Origin: Ramlibacter sp.
GTDB taxonomy: Bacteria > Pseudomonadota > Gammaproteobacteria > Burkholderiales > Burkholderiaceae_C
Direction: 5' to 3'
Assembly: GCA_028292195.1 (NCBI GenBank)
Contig: JAQGMU010000181.1
Location: 1-32,781 of the forward strand
Length of the DNA stretch: 32,781 nt
Shown: positions 1 through 9,719 of the stretch, in pieces
Layout of the letters: the number at the start of each line of letters is the position of its first letter
How positions within the stretch are numbered: position 1 is the first letter of the stretch
Notes under the pieces: generated by a model
Told to the model about the DNA's origin: nothing
The model's database searches: none
The model's input: only the letters and a program-made list of their open reading frames with translations
Translations under genes and position numbers: made by a program

Positions 1-58
1 CCAGCGAACCCCAGCGGTTCCCGCATCGCTGGGGCCGGCTACGCCGGACCCAGCCTAC
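1..58. repeat. Palindromic intergenic segment, cut by window edge
   Basis: A perfect 8-bp inverted repeat, CCCCAGCG (9-16) and CGCTGGGG (27-34), encloses a 10-base loop. It is followed at once by CCGGC-TAC-GCCGG (35-47). There is no T-tract, so it is not a clear intrinsic terminator. Its look, ending in an ACCCAGCCTAC-type segment, is like the short palindromic intergenic repeats common in proteobacteria (impression, not verified). No supportable gene was seen between positions 1 and 139. Confidence 0.4.
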
Positions 59-139
59 AGAAGCCTTCGCCCGGCTGCGCTTGCCCGCGCGCATGCAAAG
101 GCGCACTTTGGGAGTCATCCCTTTCCCGGAGACTCCTCC

Positions 140-574
140 ATGAAGACCAAGACCCTTCTGCTGCTCGGCTGCGCCCTGGCCGTTCCGGCCTTCGCATTCG
201 CCGCCAGCAGCACCGCGGCCATGTTCGCCAAGATGGACGCCAACAAGGACGGCCGCATCAGCGCCAGGGAACACGCCGCCGGCGCGCGCGCGATGTTCAA
301 GGCCATGGACGCCGACCAGGACGGCAAGGTGACCGCCGACGAGATGACGGCGGCCCAGTCCAAGGTGGCCGGCAAGTCCAGGCCCCAGGCCGGCGACATG
401 AGCTCGGCCGACAAGATCAAGGTGATCGACACCGACGGCGACGGCGTGCTGTCCGCCGAGGAACACGCCGCCGGTTCGAAACTGATGTTCGGGAAGATGG
501 ACAAGAACCACGACGGCAAGCTCAGCAAGGGCGAGTTCAGCGCCGGCCACAAGGAACTGATGGCGAAGAAGTGA
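140..574 (+). CDS. Secreted four-EF-hand calcium-binding protein
   Basis: A 144-residue protein. The N-terminus is a Sec signal peptide with a hydrophobic core at residues 5-20 and likely cleavage after AFAFA (about residue 21). A Cys at residue 11 lies inside the core, and LLGC is a poor lipobox, so a soluble periplasmic protein is favoured. Four consensus 12-residue EF-hand loops follow, at residues 33-44, 57-68, 97-108 and 121-132. Each has D-x-[DN]-x-D-G, a hydrophobic residue, S/T, and a terminal Glu, so all four should bind Ca2+. The likely role is calcium buffering or sensing in the periplasm; no partner is evident. The start is supported by GGAG nine bases upstream. It converges on the gapA homologue with 37 bp between them and no visible terminator. 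Confidence 0.87.
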   Translation: MKTKTLLLLGCALAVPAFAFAASSTAAMFAKMDANKDGRISAREHAAGARAMFKAMDADQDGKVTADEMTAAQSKVAGKSRPQAGDMSSADKIKVIDTDGDGVLSAEEHAAGSKLMFGKMDKNHDGKLSKGEFSAGHKELMAKK

Positions 575-611
575 GCCTGGCGGCCAGCAGGGCCCCCGCG
601 CCCCAGATCTG

Positions 612-1637
<1,026 letters not shown>

Positions 1638-3668
1638 TCAGGCGCGCTGCAACACCGCGCGAACGGTCTCCGCCACATTCTCCGGCGTGAACCCGAATGC
1701 CTTGAACAATACGCTCGCCGGCGCCGATTCGCCGTAGTGGTCAATGCCCACCACCGCGGCACAGCCGTACTTCCACCAGAAGTCGGTGACGCCGGCTTCG
1801 ACGGCGATGCGCGGCAGGCCGTCGGGCAGCACGCTTTCCTTGTAGTCGCGGTCCTGGCGGTCGAAGGTGGTGGTGCTGGGCATGGAGACCACGCGCACCG
1901 CGATGCCGTCGGCCGCCAGCAGCTCCTGCGCCTTCAGCGCCAGCTGCAGTTCGGAGCCGGTGCCGATGATCACGGCCTGCGCCCGCTTCTTCGCGCCGAC
2001 CTCGGTCGGCTCGGCCAGCACATAGGCGCCGCGCGAGATCTCGTCGAGGCCGCCCTTGGGCGCATAGGGCAGGTTCTGGCGCGACAGCAGCAGCGCGGTC
2101 GGCCGCTTGGCGTTCTCCAGCGCCACCGCCCACGCGACCACGGTCTCGGCGGTGTCGGCCGGGCGCCAGACGTCGAGGCCCGGAATCAGGCGCAGGCTGG
2201 CGGCGTGCTCGATCGACTGGTGGGTGGGGCCGTCCTCGCCCAGGCCGATCGAGTCGTGCGTGAACACGTGGATCACGCGCCGCTTCATCAGCGCCGCCAT
2301 GCGGATCGCGTTGCGGCTGTAGTCGATGAAGGTCAGGAAGGTCCCGCCGTAGGGGATGTAGCCGCCGTGCAGCGTGATGCCGTTCATGATGGCCGCCATG
2401 CCGAATTCGCGCACGCCGTAGTTGATGTGGCGACCGATTTTCCCGTCGGTCATGACGACGTCGCCCGCCTGGTCGAAGCGCAGCGGCGGCGTGCTCTTGG
2501 TGTTGGTCAGGTTGGAGCCGGTCAGATCGGCCGAGCCGCCCAGCATCTCGGGCATGGCGGCGGTGAAGGCTTCCAGCGCGATCTGCGAGGCCTTGCGCGA
2601 AGCCACGGTCTCGGCCTTGGCATGGGCCGCGATGACCGCGTCGACGGCGACCTGGGCGAAGTTCTTCGGCAGTTCGCCGCGCATGCGGCGGGTGAATTCG
2701 GCGGCCAGCTCCGGGTAGGCGGCGCGGTAGGCGGCGAAGCGCTGGTCCCACTCGCCCTCCAGCGTGTCGCCCTTGGCGCGCGCATCCCACTCCTCATAAA
2801 CCGCACGGGGCAGCTCGAAGGGCTGGTGCGACCAGCCGATGGCGCTGCGGGTCAGCTTGATTTCGTCGGCGCCGAGCGGCTCGCCATGGGCCTTGGCGGT
2901 GTTGGCGCGATTCGGCGACCCTTTGCCGATGTGCGTCTTGGCGACGATGAGGGTCGGTTTCTCGGCGCTGCGGCGGGCGTCGGCAATGGCACGGTCGACC
3001 GCCTCGACGTCATGGCCGTCGATCGGGCCGATCACGTTCCAGCCGTAGGCCTTGAAGCGGCCCGGCACGTCGTCGATGTACCAGGGCGTGACCTGGCCGT
3101 CGATCGAGATGCCGTTGTCGTCGTAGACCGCAACCAGCTTGTTCAGCTTCCAGGCGCCGGCCAGGGCGCAGGCCTCGTGGCTGATGCCTTCCATCAGGCA
3201 GCCGTCGCCCATGAAGACGTAGGTGTGATGGTCGACGATGGCGTGGCCGTCGCGGTTGAATTCCTTGGCCAGCAGCTTCTCGGAGAGCGCCATGCCCACC
3301 GAATTGGCCAGGCCCTGGCCCAGCGGGCCGGTGGTGGTCTCGACGCCCGGCGTCACGTCCACTTCCGGGTGGCCCGGAGTCTTGCTGTGCATCTGGCGAA
3401 AGCCCTTCAGCTCGCCGATCGGCAGCTTGTAGCCGGTCAGGTGCAGCAGCGAGTAGAGCAGCATGGAGCCATGGCCGTTGGACAGCACGAAGCGGTCGCG
3501 GTCGGCCCAGTGCGGATTGGCGGGGTTGTGCTTCAGGTGCCGGTGCCAGAGGGCGACTGCGATGTCCGCCATGCCCATGGGTGCGCCGGGGTGCCCCGAG
3601 TTCGCTTGTTGCACGGCGTCCATGGCGAGCGCGCGAATCGCGTTCGCCATCAGGGAATCGTTGGCCAT
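1638..3668 (-). CDS. tkt: Transketolase
   Basis: A 676-residue, full-length transketolase. This thiamine-diphosphate enzyme transfers two-carbon ketol units in the non-oxidative pentose phosphate pathway. Family landmarks are present: SGHPGAPMG with His26, NGHGSM with His66, and the ThDP/Mg motif from GDGCLMEG (154-161) to Asn185. The central pyrimidine-domain [16 protein letters not shown] segment and the C-terminal domain are also there. The start ATG has GGAG nine bases upstream. It is the promoter-proximal gene of the tkt-gapA operon and is transcribed divergently from speD. The name cbbT would apply only if a Calvin-cycle operon exists elsewhere; no rubisco gene is visible here. Confidence 0.97.
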   Translation of the reverse strand: MANDSLMANAIRALAMDAVQQANSGHPGAPMGMADIAVALWHRHLKHNPANPHWADRDRFVLSNGHGSMLLYSLLHLTGYKLPIGELKGFRQMHSKTPGHPEVDVTPGVETTTGPLGQGLANSVGMALSEKLLAKEFNRDGHAIVDHHTYVFMGDGCLMEGISHEACALAGAWKLNKLVAVYDDNGISIDGQVTPWYIDDVPGRFKAYGWNVIGPIDGHDVEAVDRAIADARRSAEKPTLIVAKTHIGKGSPNRANTAKAHGEPLGADEIKLTRSAIGWSHQPFELPRAVYEEWDARAKGDTLEGEWDQRFAAYRAAYPELAAEFTRRMRGELPKNFAQVAVDAVIAAHAKAETVASRKASQIALEAFTAAMPEMLGGSADLTGSNLTNTKSTPPLRFDQAGDVVMTDGKIGRHINYGVREFGMAAIMNGITLHGGYIPYGGTFLTFIDYSRNAIRMAALMKRRVIHVFTHDSIGLGEDGPTHQSIEHAASLRLIPGLDVWRPADTAETVVAWAVALENAKRPTALLLSRQNLPYAPKGGLDEISRGAYVLAEPTEVGAKKRAQAVIIGTGSELQLALKAQELLAADGIAVRVVSMPSTTTFDRQDRDYKESVLPDGLPRIAVEAGVTDFWWKYGCAAVVGIDHYGESAPASVLFKAFGFTPENVAETVRAVLQRA

Positions 3669-3704
3669 CAGGGGCAGCTCCGGTGGGATCAGGGGAAACC
3701 CGGC

Positions 3705-3745
3705 ATTTTAGCTTCGGCATAACAAGCCCTCCGGGCAGTTGTCAG
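3705..3745 (-). promoter_or_regulatory. Possible promoter of the tkt-gapA operon
   Basis: On the minus strand, TAAAAT (3705-3710) is five of six to the sigma-70 -10 consensus, but no -35 lies 17 bp upstream. Alternatively CTGACA (3740-3745) pairs with TTATGC (3717-3722) across a 17-bp spacer. Either would give a leader of roughly 30-45 bases before the transketolase ATG. Seen by eye only. Confidence 0.3.
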
Positions 3746-3752
3746 CCTGCGC

Positions 3753-3771
3753 TGAAACCCTGCGGGTTTCA
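3753..3771. repeat. Perfect hairpin in the tkt/speD intergenic region
   Basis: TGAAACCC-TGC-GGGTTTCA is an 8-bp perfect inverted repeat with a 3-base loop. It lies between the divergent tkt and speD starts, about 64 bases upstream of the speD ATG. It has no T-tract on either side, so it is more likely an operator or leader hairpin than a terminator. It is the only strong secondary structure in this 166-bp region. Confidence 0.4.
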
Positions 3772-3834
3772 AAGGACCGGGGCTCCGTGCCTTTCTCCAC
3801 AGGGCGCGCGGGCCCCATGCCCTACATTCGAGGC

Positions 3835-4215
3835 ATGAAGGGCCTGCACCTCACCGCCGACCTGTACCGCTGCCGTTGCGACGCCGCCTGGCTGACCGAT
3901 CCGCAGAAGCTGGGCGAGTGGTGCCTGGCCGCGGTGCAGGCCGTGGGCCTGCTGCCGGTCAACCAGTTGTTCCACGCTTTTCCGGCCACCGCCAAGGGGC
4001 CGGGCGGGGTGACGGCGACGGTGCTGCTGGCCGAGTCGCACGTCTGCCTGCACACCTGGCCGGAAGAAAAGGCCGTGACCTGCGACGTCTTCGTCTGCAA
4101 CTTCAGCGGCGACCACTCCGCCAAGGCACGCGGGCTGATGTTCGCGCTGATCAACCGCTTCCAGCCGGAATGGACCGAGCAGCGTTCGCTGGACCGGGGG
4201 GAAGAAGAGACGTGA
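3835..4215 (+). CDS. speD: S-adenosylmethionine decarboxylase proenzyme (short, Bacillus type)
   Basis: A 126-residue pyruvoyl enzyme. It decarboxylates SAM to give the aminopropyl donor for spermidine-type polyamine synthesis. The self-processing site is in LAESHVCLHTWPE: cleavage is expected between Glu67 and Ser68, with Ser68 becoming the pyruvoyl group. His73 and Cys83 fit the processing and proton-donor residues of the family. The ATG at 3835 was chosen because homologues begin with a short M-x-GLHLTADLY-like stretch. An in-frame ATG at 3817 would add six residues, and neither has a convincing Shine-Dalgarno sequence. A TACATT hexamer at 3823-3828 suggests a near-leaderless transcript. 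The stop overlaps the next gene's GTG by four bases. A matching soluble spermidine synthase is not adjacent; the only aminopropyltransferase here is at 11255-12787. Confidence 0.93.
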   Translation: MKGLHLTADLYRCRCDAAWLTDPQKLGEWCLAAVQAVGLLPVNQLFHAFPATAKGPGGVTATVLLAESHVCLHTWPEEKAVTCDVFVCNFSGDHSAKARGLMFALINRFQPEWTEQRSLDRGEEET

Positions 4216-4919
4216 GCCCGGCGCAGGCGATGATCCTGGCCGCCGGCCGGGGCGAACGGATGCGGCCGCTGACCGACAGCCGGCCCAAGCCGCTGCTGGA
4301 AGTGCACGGCAAGCCCCTCATGGGCTACCACCTCGATGCGTTCGGCCGCGCCGGCTTCCACGACGTGGTCGTCAACACCGCCTGGCTGGGCGACCAGATC
4401 GAACAGCATTACGGCGCCGAAAGCGGCGGCGTCCGCATCGCGTATTCCCACGAGGGCCGCGACTTCGGCGGCGCGCTGGAAACGGCCGGCGGCATCGTCC
4501 GGGCGCTGCCCCTGCTGGACGAGGTGTTCTGGATCGTCGCCGGCGACGTCTTCATGCCGCGGTTTTGCTTCACCCGCGAAGCGCTGGAGCGCTTCGCGGC
4601 CGGCGGCAAGCTGGCCCACCTGGTGCTGGTGCCCAATCCGGACCACAACCCCAAGGGCGACTTCGGGCTGCGGGCGGACGGCGTGGCGCTGAACGCCGCG
4701 GCGCCGCGCCTGACTTATTCCACGACCGGGCTGTTCCGCAAGTCCTTCTTCGACCCGCTGCCGGCGGGCAACCCGCAGGGCCTGAAGCTGGCGCTGGCGC
4801 CGCTGCTGCGCGCCGCGATCGAGCGCGAGCAGGTCAGTGCCGAGCCCTATGACGGGCCGTGGACGGACGTGGGTACGCCGCAACGCCTGGATAGCCTGAA
4901 CCGCAGCCCCGTCCTATAG
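4212..4919 (+). CDS. murU: MurU-like nucleotidyltransferase
   Basis: A 235-residue sugar-phosphate nucleotidyltransferase. The signature LAAGRGERMRPLT is at residues 9-21 and is followed by the KPLLEVHGKPL segment. Asp in the VAGDVF motif fits the metal-binding aspartate, and the C-terminal GPWTDVGTPQRL is typical. Closest in character to MurU, which makes UDP-MurNAc from MurNAc-1-phosphate in the peptidoglycan recycling route that bypasses de novo synthesis. The GTG at 4212 overlaps the speD stop (GTGA), implying translational coupling; ATG 4230 is the alternative. The kinase partner AmgK, often beside murU, is not in this window, so another NDP-sugar pyrophosphorylase role remains possible. 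Confidence 0.8.
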   Translation: MSPAQAMILAAGRGERMRPLTDSRPKPLLEVHGKPLMGYHLDAFGRAGFHDVVVNTAWLGDQIEQHYGAESGGVRIAYSHEGRDFGGALETAGGIVRALPLLDEVFWIVAGDVFMPRFCFTREALERFAAGGKLAHLVLVPNPDHNPKGDFGLRADGVALNAAAPRLTYSTTGLFRKSFFDPLPAGNPQGLKLALAPLLRAAIEREQVSAEPYDGPWTDVGTPQRLDSLNRSPVL

Positions 4920-4978
4920 TCGAGTTACCGGACGGGAGCCGGTCGGCGGGAGCGTCCGCCGCAAAGAAGGGACCGACC

Positions 4979-6937
4979 ATGGTGCGATGGAGCGACCTGG
5001 GGGCCAGCCTGAGGGCGAGCCCGCGGCTGGCGCTGCGCTGGGACTTGTGGGCCCAGGTCCTGCGCCGCCTGTTCTTTTCACCCGTTTTCGTCGCCTACGC
5101 GATCATCGGCTTGCTGCTGGTGGTGGCCGGCCAGCCGCTGCTGGCGCTGGCCGCCTCCACCCTGCTGTTGCCCTATGGGGTCTGGGCCATCACCGCACCG
5201 GTGGCCATGGTGCTGGCGGAGCACCTGGCCCTGCCGCCGCCCGAAGTGGACGCCGAGCCACCCTTCGTGCGCTACCTGCTGTGGAACCTGCCACTGTTCC
5301 TGGCCGCCGTCCTGCTGGCGATCCTGTCGCTGGTGCCGGCGCTGGGGTCCGGCTGGCCCCGCCTGGCCTTCGCGTGCGCCGGCGTGCTGCTGGCGGCGCC
5401 GGCCGCCATCATGATGGCCACGCGCGGCACGCTCTGCGCCTATTTCGATACCGAGGTCAGCCGCGCCTTCATGGCGGCCACGCGCTGGCAGCGGCCGCTG
5501 GTCAGCTGGCCCCTGGCGCTGGGACTGGGGGCCGTGCTGCTCGCCGGCGTGCCGCTGCTGCGGGCCCAGCCGCAGTTCCAGCAGGCCTGGGCCCTGCTGC
5601 CCTGGCAGGCCTGGGCCGGCCTGGCAATGGTGGCGCTGGTGCTCGCCGCCACCCTGGCGGGCATCGTCTTCACCGGCACGGTGCTGGGCGCCTGCGCCCG
5701 GGTCCCGGTGGACTCGTTCACCAGCAGCAGCCAGGACACGGCCATGGCCACGGCGATCGACGAGCGCGGCTCGCGCAGCGTCCTGGCCACGCGGCCCATG
5801 ATTCGCTCGCTGGCGCCGGCATCGCCGCGCCGGCGCAGCCGGCGGGTGGGGGCACTGCGCACTGGCGCCGCGCTGGCGGCTTTGGCCGGCGCGCTTTACC
5901 TGGCGCGGCTGCCGTTGCTGGACAGCTACCTGCAGGGCGACGCCAGCTACCGCACGGCCGCGGCCTTCCTCGAGCGGCTGCAGGGCACCGATGCGCGCCG
6001 GCTCGGCCCCGCGCTCGACGCCTCGGTGGTGTCGGACCGCCTGCGCGCCGGCTACATCGCTGCCGCCTGCAACGGCGACCTCGAGCAGGCGCAGTTGCTG
6101 GCGCAGCTGGAAGTGCCACAGCCGCTCGACCAGGCACGGCTGCTGGCCTGCGCCGCCTGCAACGGCGAACGGGCGACGGTCGATTGGCTGCTGGCGGCGC
6201 AGCCCGAGCTGCGCGCCGACCAGGTCGTGATCGCCACCGACGGCGACTCGCGCCGGCCGCGCACCGCGCTGTCCTGCGCCGCCCGCGCCAACGACCTGAC
6301 GCTGGCGCGAGCACTGCTGCTGCGCGGCGCCGTGCCGCGCGACCTGGACGGCGCCGCCGCCTCGATCGCCATCGCTGCCAGCCGGCAGCACTGGGACATG
6401 GTGCGGCTGCTGCTGCAACGGGACCGCGGCGCCGCGCCCATCGCCGCCTTCGCCGCAATGGACGGCGCCTATGCGCGCGACCCGCGGCGGCCGGCCGAAG
6501 CGCTGGCCAAGCTGGTGGCGGCCGGCGTGCCGCCGCTGGTGGCCGACCGCCAGGGCCGCAACCTGTTCCACTGGGCCGGGATGCACCACGACCTCAAGCT
6601 GGCGCGGGCACTGCTGCAGCGCAGCGGCAGCGCACCGCCGGACCAGACCCTGGCGCGGGCCGACCGCCAGGGCGCGCTGCCCTGGATGTACGTGTTGCGC
6701 CGCGCAGAACTCACCGGCCAACCGCTGTCCGAGGAGGCCGCCGAGCTGCTGCGGCTGCTGCTGCCGCCCGGCGCCGACGTCAACCTGGCGCTGAAGAAGC
6801 CGCTGGAAGCCGGCTCCGGCGAGACCTTCCCGGCCGGCTGGACCGCCGGGCGGGCGGCGATCAACCAGCCGGCCGCGCTTGAAGTGCTAGGACCGGCGCT
6901 GGACGTCGGCCGGCCGGGGGCGGACGCGGGCCACTGA
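4979..6937 (+). CDS. Multi-spanning membrane protein with C-terminal ankyrin-like domain
   Basis: A 652-residue protein. The first half is hydrophobic, with likely membrane spans near residues 31-50, 53-80, 101-121, 128-147, 175-195, 213-238 and 292-309. A hydrophilic, arginine-rich linker occupies about 245-290. From about residue 325 the protein is alanine/leucine-rich with helix-turn-helix periodicity. Ankyrin-type pieces include ATVDWLLAAQP, TALSCAARANDLTLARALL, MVRLLLQR and GRNLFHWAGMHHDLKLARALL. An ankyrin solenoid anchored to the inner membrane is therefore likely, suited to protein-protein contact. I do not recognise a specific family or function. It is 59 bp downstream of the murU homologue on the same strand, so it may be cotranscribed. 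Confidence 0.8.
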   Translation: MVRWSDLGASLRASPRLALRWDLWAQVLRRLFFSPVFVAYAIIGLLLVVAGQPLLALAASTLLLPYGVWAITAPVAMVLAEHLALPPPEVDAEPPFVRYLLWNLPLFLAAVLLAILSLVPALGSGWPRLAFACAGVLLAAPAAIMMATRGTLCAYFDTEVSRAFMAATRWQRPLVSWPLALGLGAVLLAGVPLLRAQPQFQQAWALLPWQAWAGLAMVALVLAATLAGIVFTGTVLGACARVPVDSFTSSSQDTAMATAIDERGSRSVLATRPMIRSLAPASPRRRSRRVGALRTGAALAALAGALYLARLPLLDSYLQGDASYRTAAAFLERLQGTDARRLGPALDASVVSDRLRAGYIAAACNGDLEQAQLLAQLEVPQPLDQARLLACAACNGERATVDWLLAAQPELRADQVVIATDGDSRRPRTALSCAARANDLTLARALLLRGAVPRDLDGAAASIAIAASRQHWDMVRLLLQRDRGAAPIAAFAAMDGAYARDPRRPAEALAKLVAAGVPPLVADRQGRNLFHWAGMHHDLKLARALLQRSGSAPPDQTLARADRQGALPWMYVLRRAELTGQPLSEEAAELLRLLLPPGADVNLALKKPLEAGSGETFPAGWTAGRAAINQPAALEVLGPALDVGRPGADAGH

Positions 6938-6988
6938 CCCGCGTTTCTCCGGCTGCGGGGCCGCGGCAAAAACGCCGACAATTGCGCC

Positions 6989-8386
<1,398 letters not shown>

Positions 8387-8474
8387 GGTCGGCGATGGGA
8401 CAAAAACGAGGTCCCGTTGCCGCAAAATGTCACCCCATCGGCGCACGCTCGTGACTTATTGCACGTGCACGCCG

Positions 8475-8489
8475 TGGCACGGGAGTTGC
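8475..8489 (+). promoter_or_regulatory. Sigma-54 (-24/-12) promoter of the pilin gene
   Basis: TGGCAC, five bases, then TTGC is an exact match to the core sigma-54 consensus. The invariant GG (8476-8477) and GC (8488-8489) are exactly ten bases apart. Initiation is expected about a dozen bases beyond the GC, near 8500, leaving a short leader with GAGG before the pilin ATG at 8516. Type IV major pilin genes are classically sigma-54/PilR-dependent. A PilR binding site was not resolved. Confidence 0.88.
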
Positions 8490-8515
8490 CTTGAGTTACT
8501 TGCGAGGTGAAGTCA

Positions 8516-9022
8516 ATGAGAAGCATGGCACGCAAGCGGCAAAAGGGATTCACGCTGGTCGAGTTGATCATCAGCGTCTGTATCGTCGCGATCCTGGGGT
8601 CGATCGCGCTGGCACAGCTGCGCGACTACACGCGCCGGGCCAAGCTTTCGGAAGTGATGATGGCCGTGAGCCGCTGCAAGAACACGGTGACGGAAAACTT
8701 CCTCACCCTGGACACGGCGCCGCAACCGGGCCGCTGGGGCTGCGAAGGCGGCGGCGGCAGCTACTACGCCGGCAACATCGAGACCTCGTCCGATGGCGTG
8801 ATCAGGGTGCCCATCGCCAACCTCGACCGGCTGATGAACGGCCAATACATCTACCTGGTGCCGGCGAGGGCCGACGGTGCGACGCCGATGGCCGCGCCGG
8901 GCGACCTGGGCAAGGGCATCAGTTCCTGGATCTGCGGCTCCGACTGGTCGCCGGTGCGCAACGCCCTGCCGGTCAATTGCCGGATCGACACCACGACCTT
9001 CGCCTCGCAAGACTTCCTCTGA
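8516..9022 (+). CDS. Type IV major-type pilin (PilA-like prepilin)
   Basis: A 168-residue prepilin. A short basic leader (MRSMARKRQKG) is followed by FTLVELIISV, so prepilin peptidase should cut between Gly and Phe. Glu at mature position 5 and the long hydrophobic N-terminal helix needed for pilus assembly are present. The QLRDYTRRAKLSEVMMAV segment is typical of major pilins. A C-terminal cysteine pair (WICGSDW and VNCRID) would close the disulfide loop characteristic of PilA. The ATG at 8516 has GAGG eight bases upstream and is preferred to the in-frame GTG at 8507. No other pilus gene is nearby, so this is a stand-alone pilin locus. A minor pilin or pseudopilin is the alternative. Confidence 0.85.
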   Translation: MRSMARKRQKGFTLVELIISVCIVAILGSIALAQLRDYTRRAKLSEVMMAVSRCKNTVTENFLTLDTAPQPGRWGCEGGGGSYYAGNIETSSDGVIRVPIANLDRLMNGQYIYLVPARADGATPMAAPGDLGKGISSWICGSDWSPVRNALPVNCRIDTTTFASQDFL

Positions 9023-9032
9023 GTTCCGCGCC

Positions 9033-9710
9033 ATGCTGAGCCGGTCCACTCCGGCGGCATGCGTGCTCGAACTGCGGCTGGACCGGCCGCGGCGCCTCAA
9101 TGCCCTGACCCTGGCGCTCGCGCGCGAGCTGCTCGCCGCGGTGCAGGCGGGCGAGGCCGATCCCGCGGTCCGCGCCATCCTCCTGACCGCGTCCGGCCGT
9201 GCCTTCAGCGCCGGCAAGGACCGCGACGACCCGCCCACCCCGGAATTCGTGCAGCTGCTGCAGCACCTGGCCGCCGCCATGATCGCCAGCGCGAAGCCGG
9301 TGGTCGCGGCGGTGCAGGGCTGGGCCGTCGGCGCCGGGCTCGAGCTGCTGCTCGCCTGCGACATCGTGGTGGCGGCGCCGGATGCGCAGTTCATGCTGCC
9401 TGAAGTGAACGTCGGCCTGTTCGGCACCGGCGGCGTGCTGGCGCTGCTGCCCCGCAAGATCGGCCTGGCCAAGGCCAAGGGCGCCCTGCTGCTCGGGCAG
9501 GCGTTCAGCGCGGAAGAGGCGGAGCGCTGGGGCCTGATCTGGAAGGTGGCGGCGGATGCGCCGGGCGCGGCTTTGGCCATTGCGGCGCAGCTGGCGCAGG
9601 CCGATCCGCGCAGCGTGGGCGAGATCAAGCGGGGGCTGCATGCGGAGGTGCTGGGCGACTTCGGTGCCGTGCTGGCGCGCGAGGCGCAGGCGCATGGCCG
9701 CTTGAAGTAG
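9033..9710 (+). CDS. Crotonase-family enoyl-CoA hydratase/isomerase
   Basis: A 225-residue crotonase-fold protein, shorter than the usual 255-265. The oxyanion-hole region SAGKD (59-63) and AVQGWAVGAGLE (93-104) are present. Both residues matching the hydratase glutamates are kept: Glu104 in GAGLEL and Glu124 in LPEVNVG. Hydration of 2-enoyl-CoA or double-bond isomerisation is therefore plausible; the substrate is unknown. The shortening is in the C-terminal helical part, which normally closes the active site and helps trimerise. The start lies 10 bp after the pilin stop and lacks a strong Shine-Dalgarno sequence. It may be read through from the sigma-54 promoter. It converges on the amine oxidase gene with only 9 bp between stops. 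Confidence 0.77.
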   Translation: MLSRSTPAACVLELRLDRPRRLNALTLALARELLAAVQAGEADPAVRAILLTASGRAFSAGKDRDDPPTPEFVQLLQHLAAAMIASAKPVVAAVQGWAVGAGLELLLACDIVVAAPDAQFMLPEVNVGLFGTGGVLALLPRKIGLAKAKGALLLGQAFSAEEAERWGLIWKVAADAPGAALAIAAQLAQADPRSVGEIKRGLHAEVLGDFGAVLAREAQAHGRLK

Positions 9711-9719
9711 TCCCGTCGG

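Noticed and set aside
8397-8415. Hairpin GGGAC/GTCCC after pepP as an intrinsic terminator
   Set aside because: Only five base pairs and no following T-tract.
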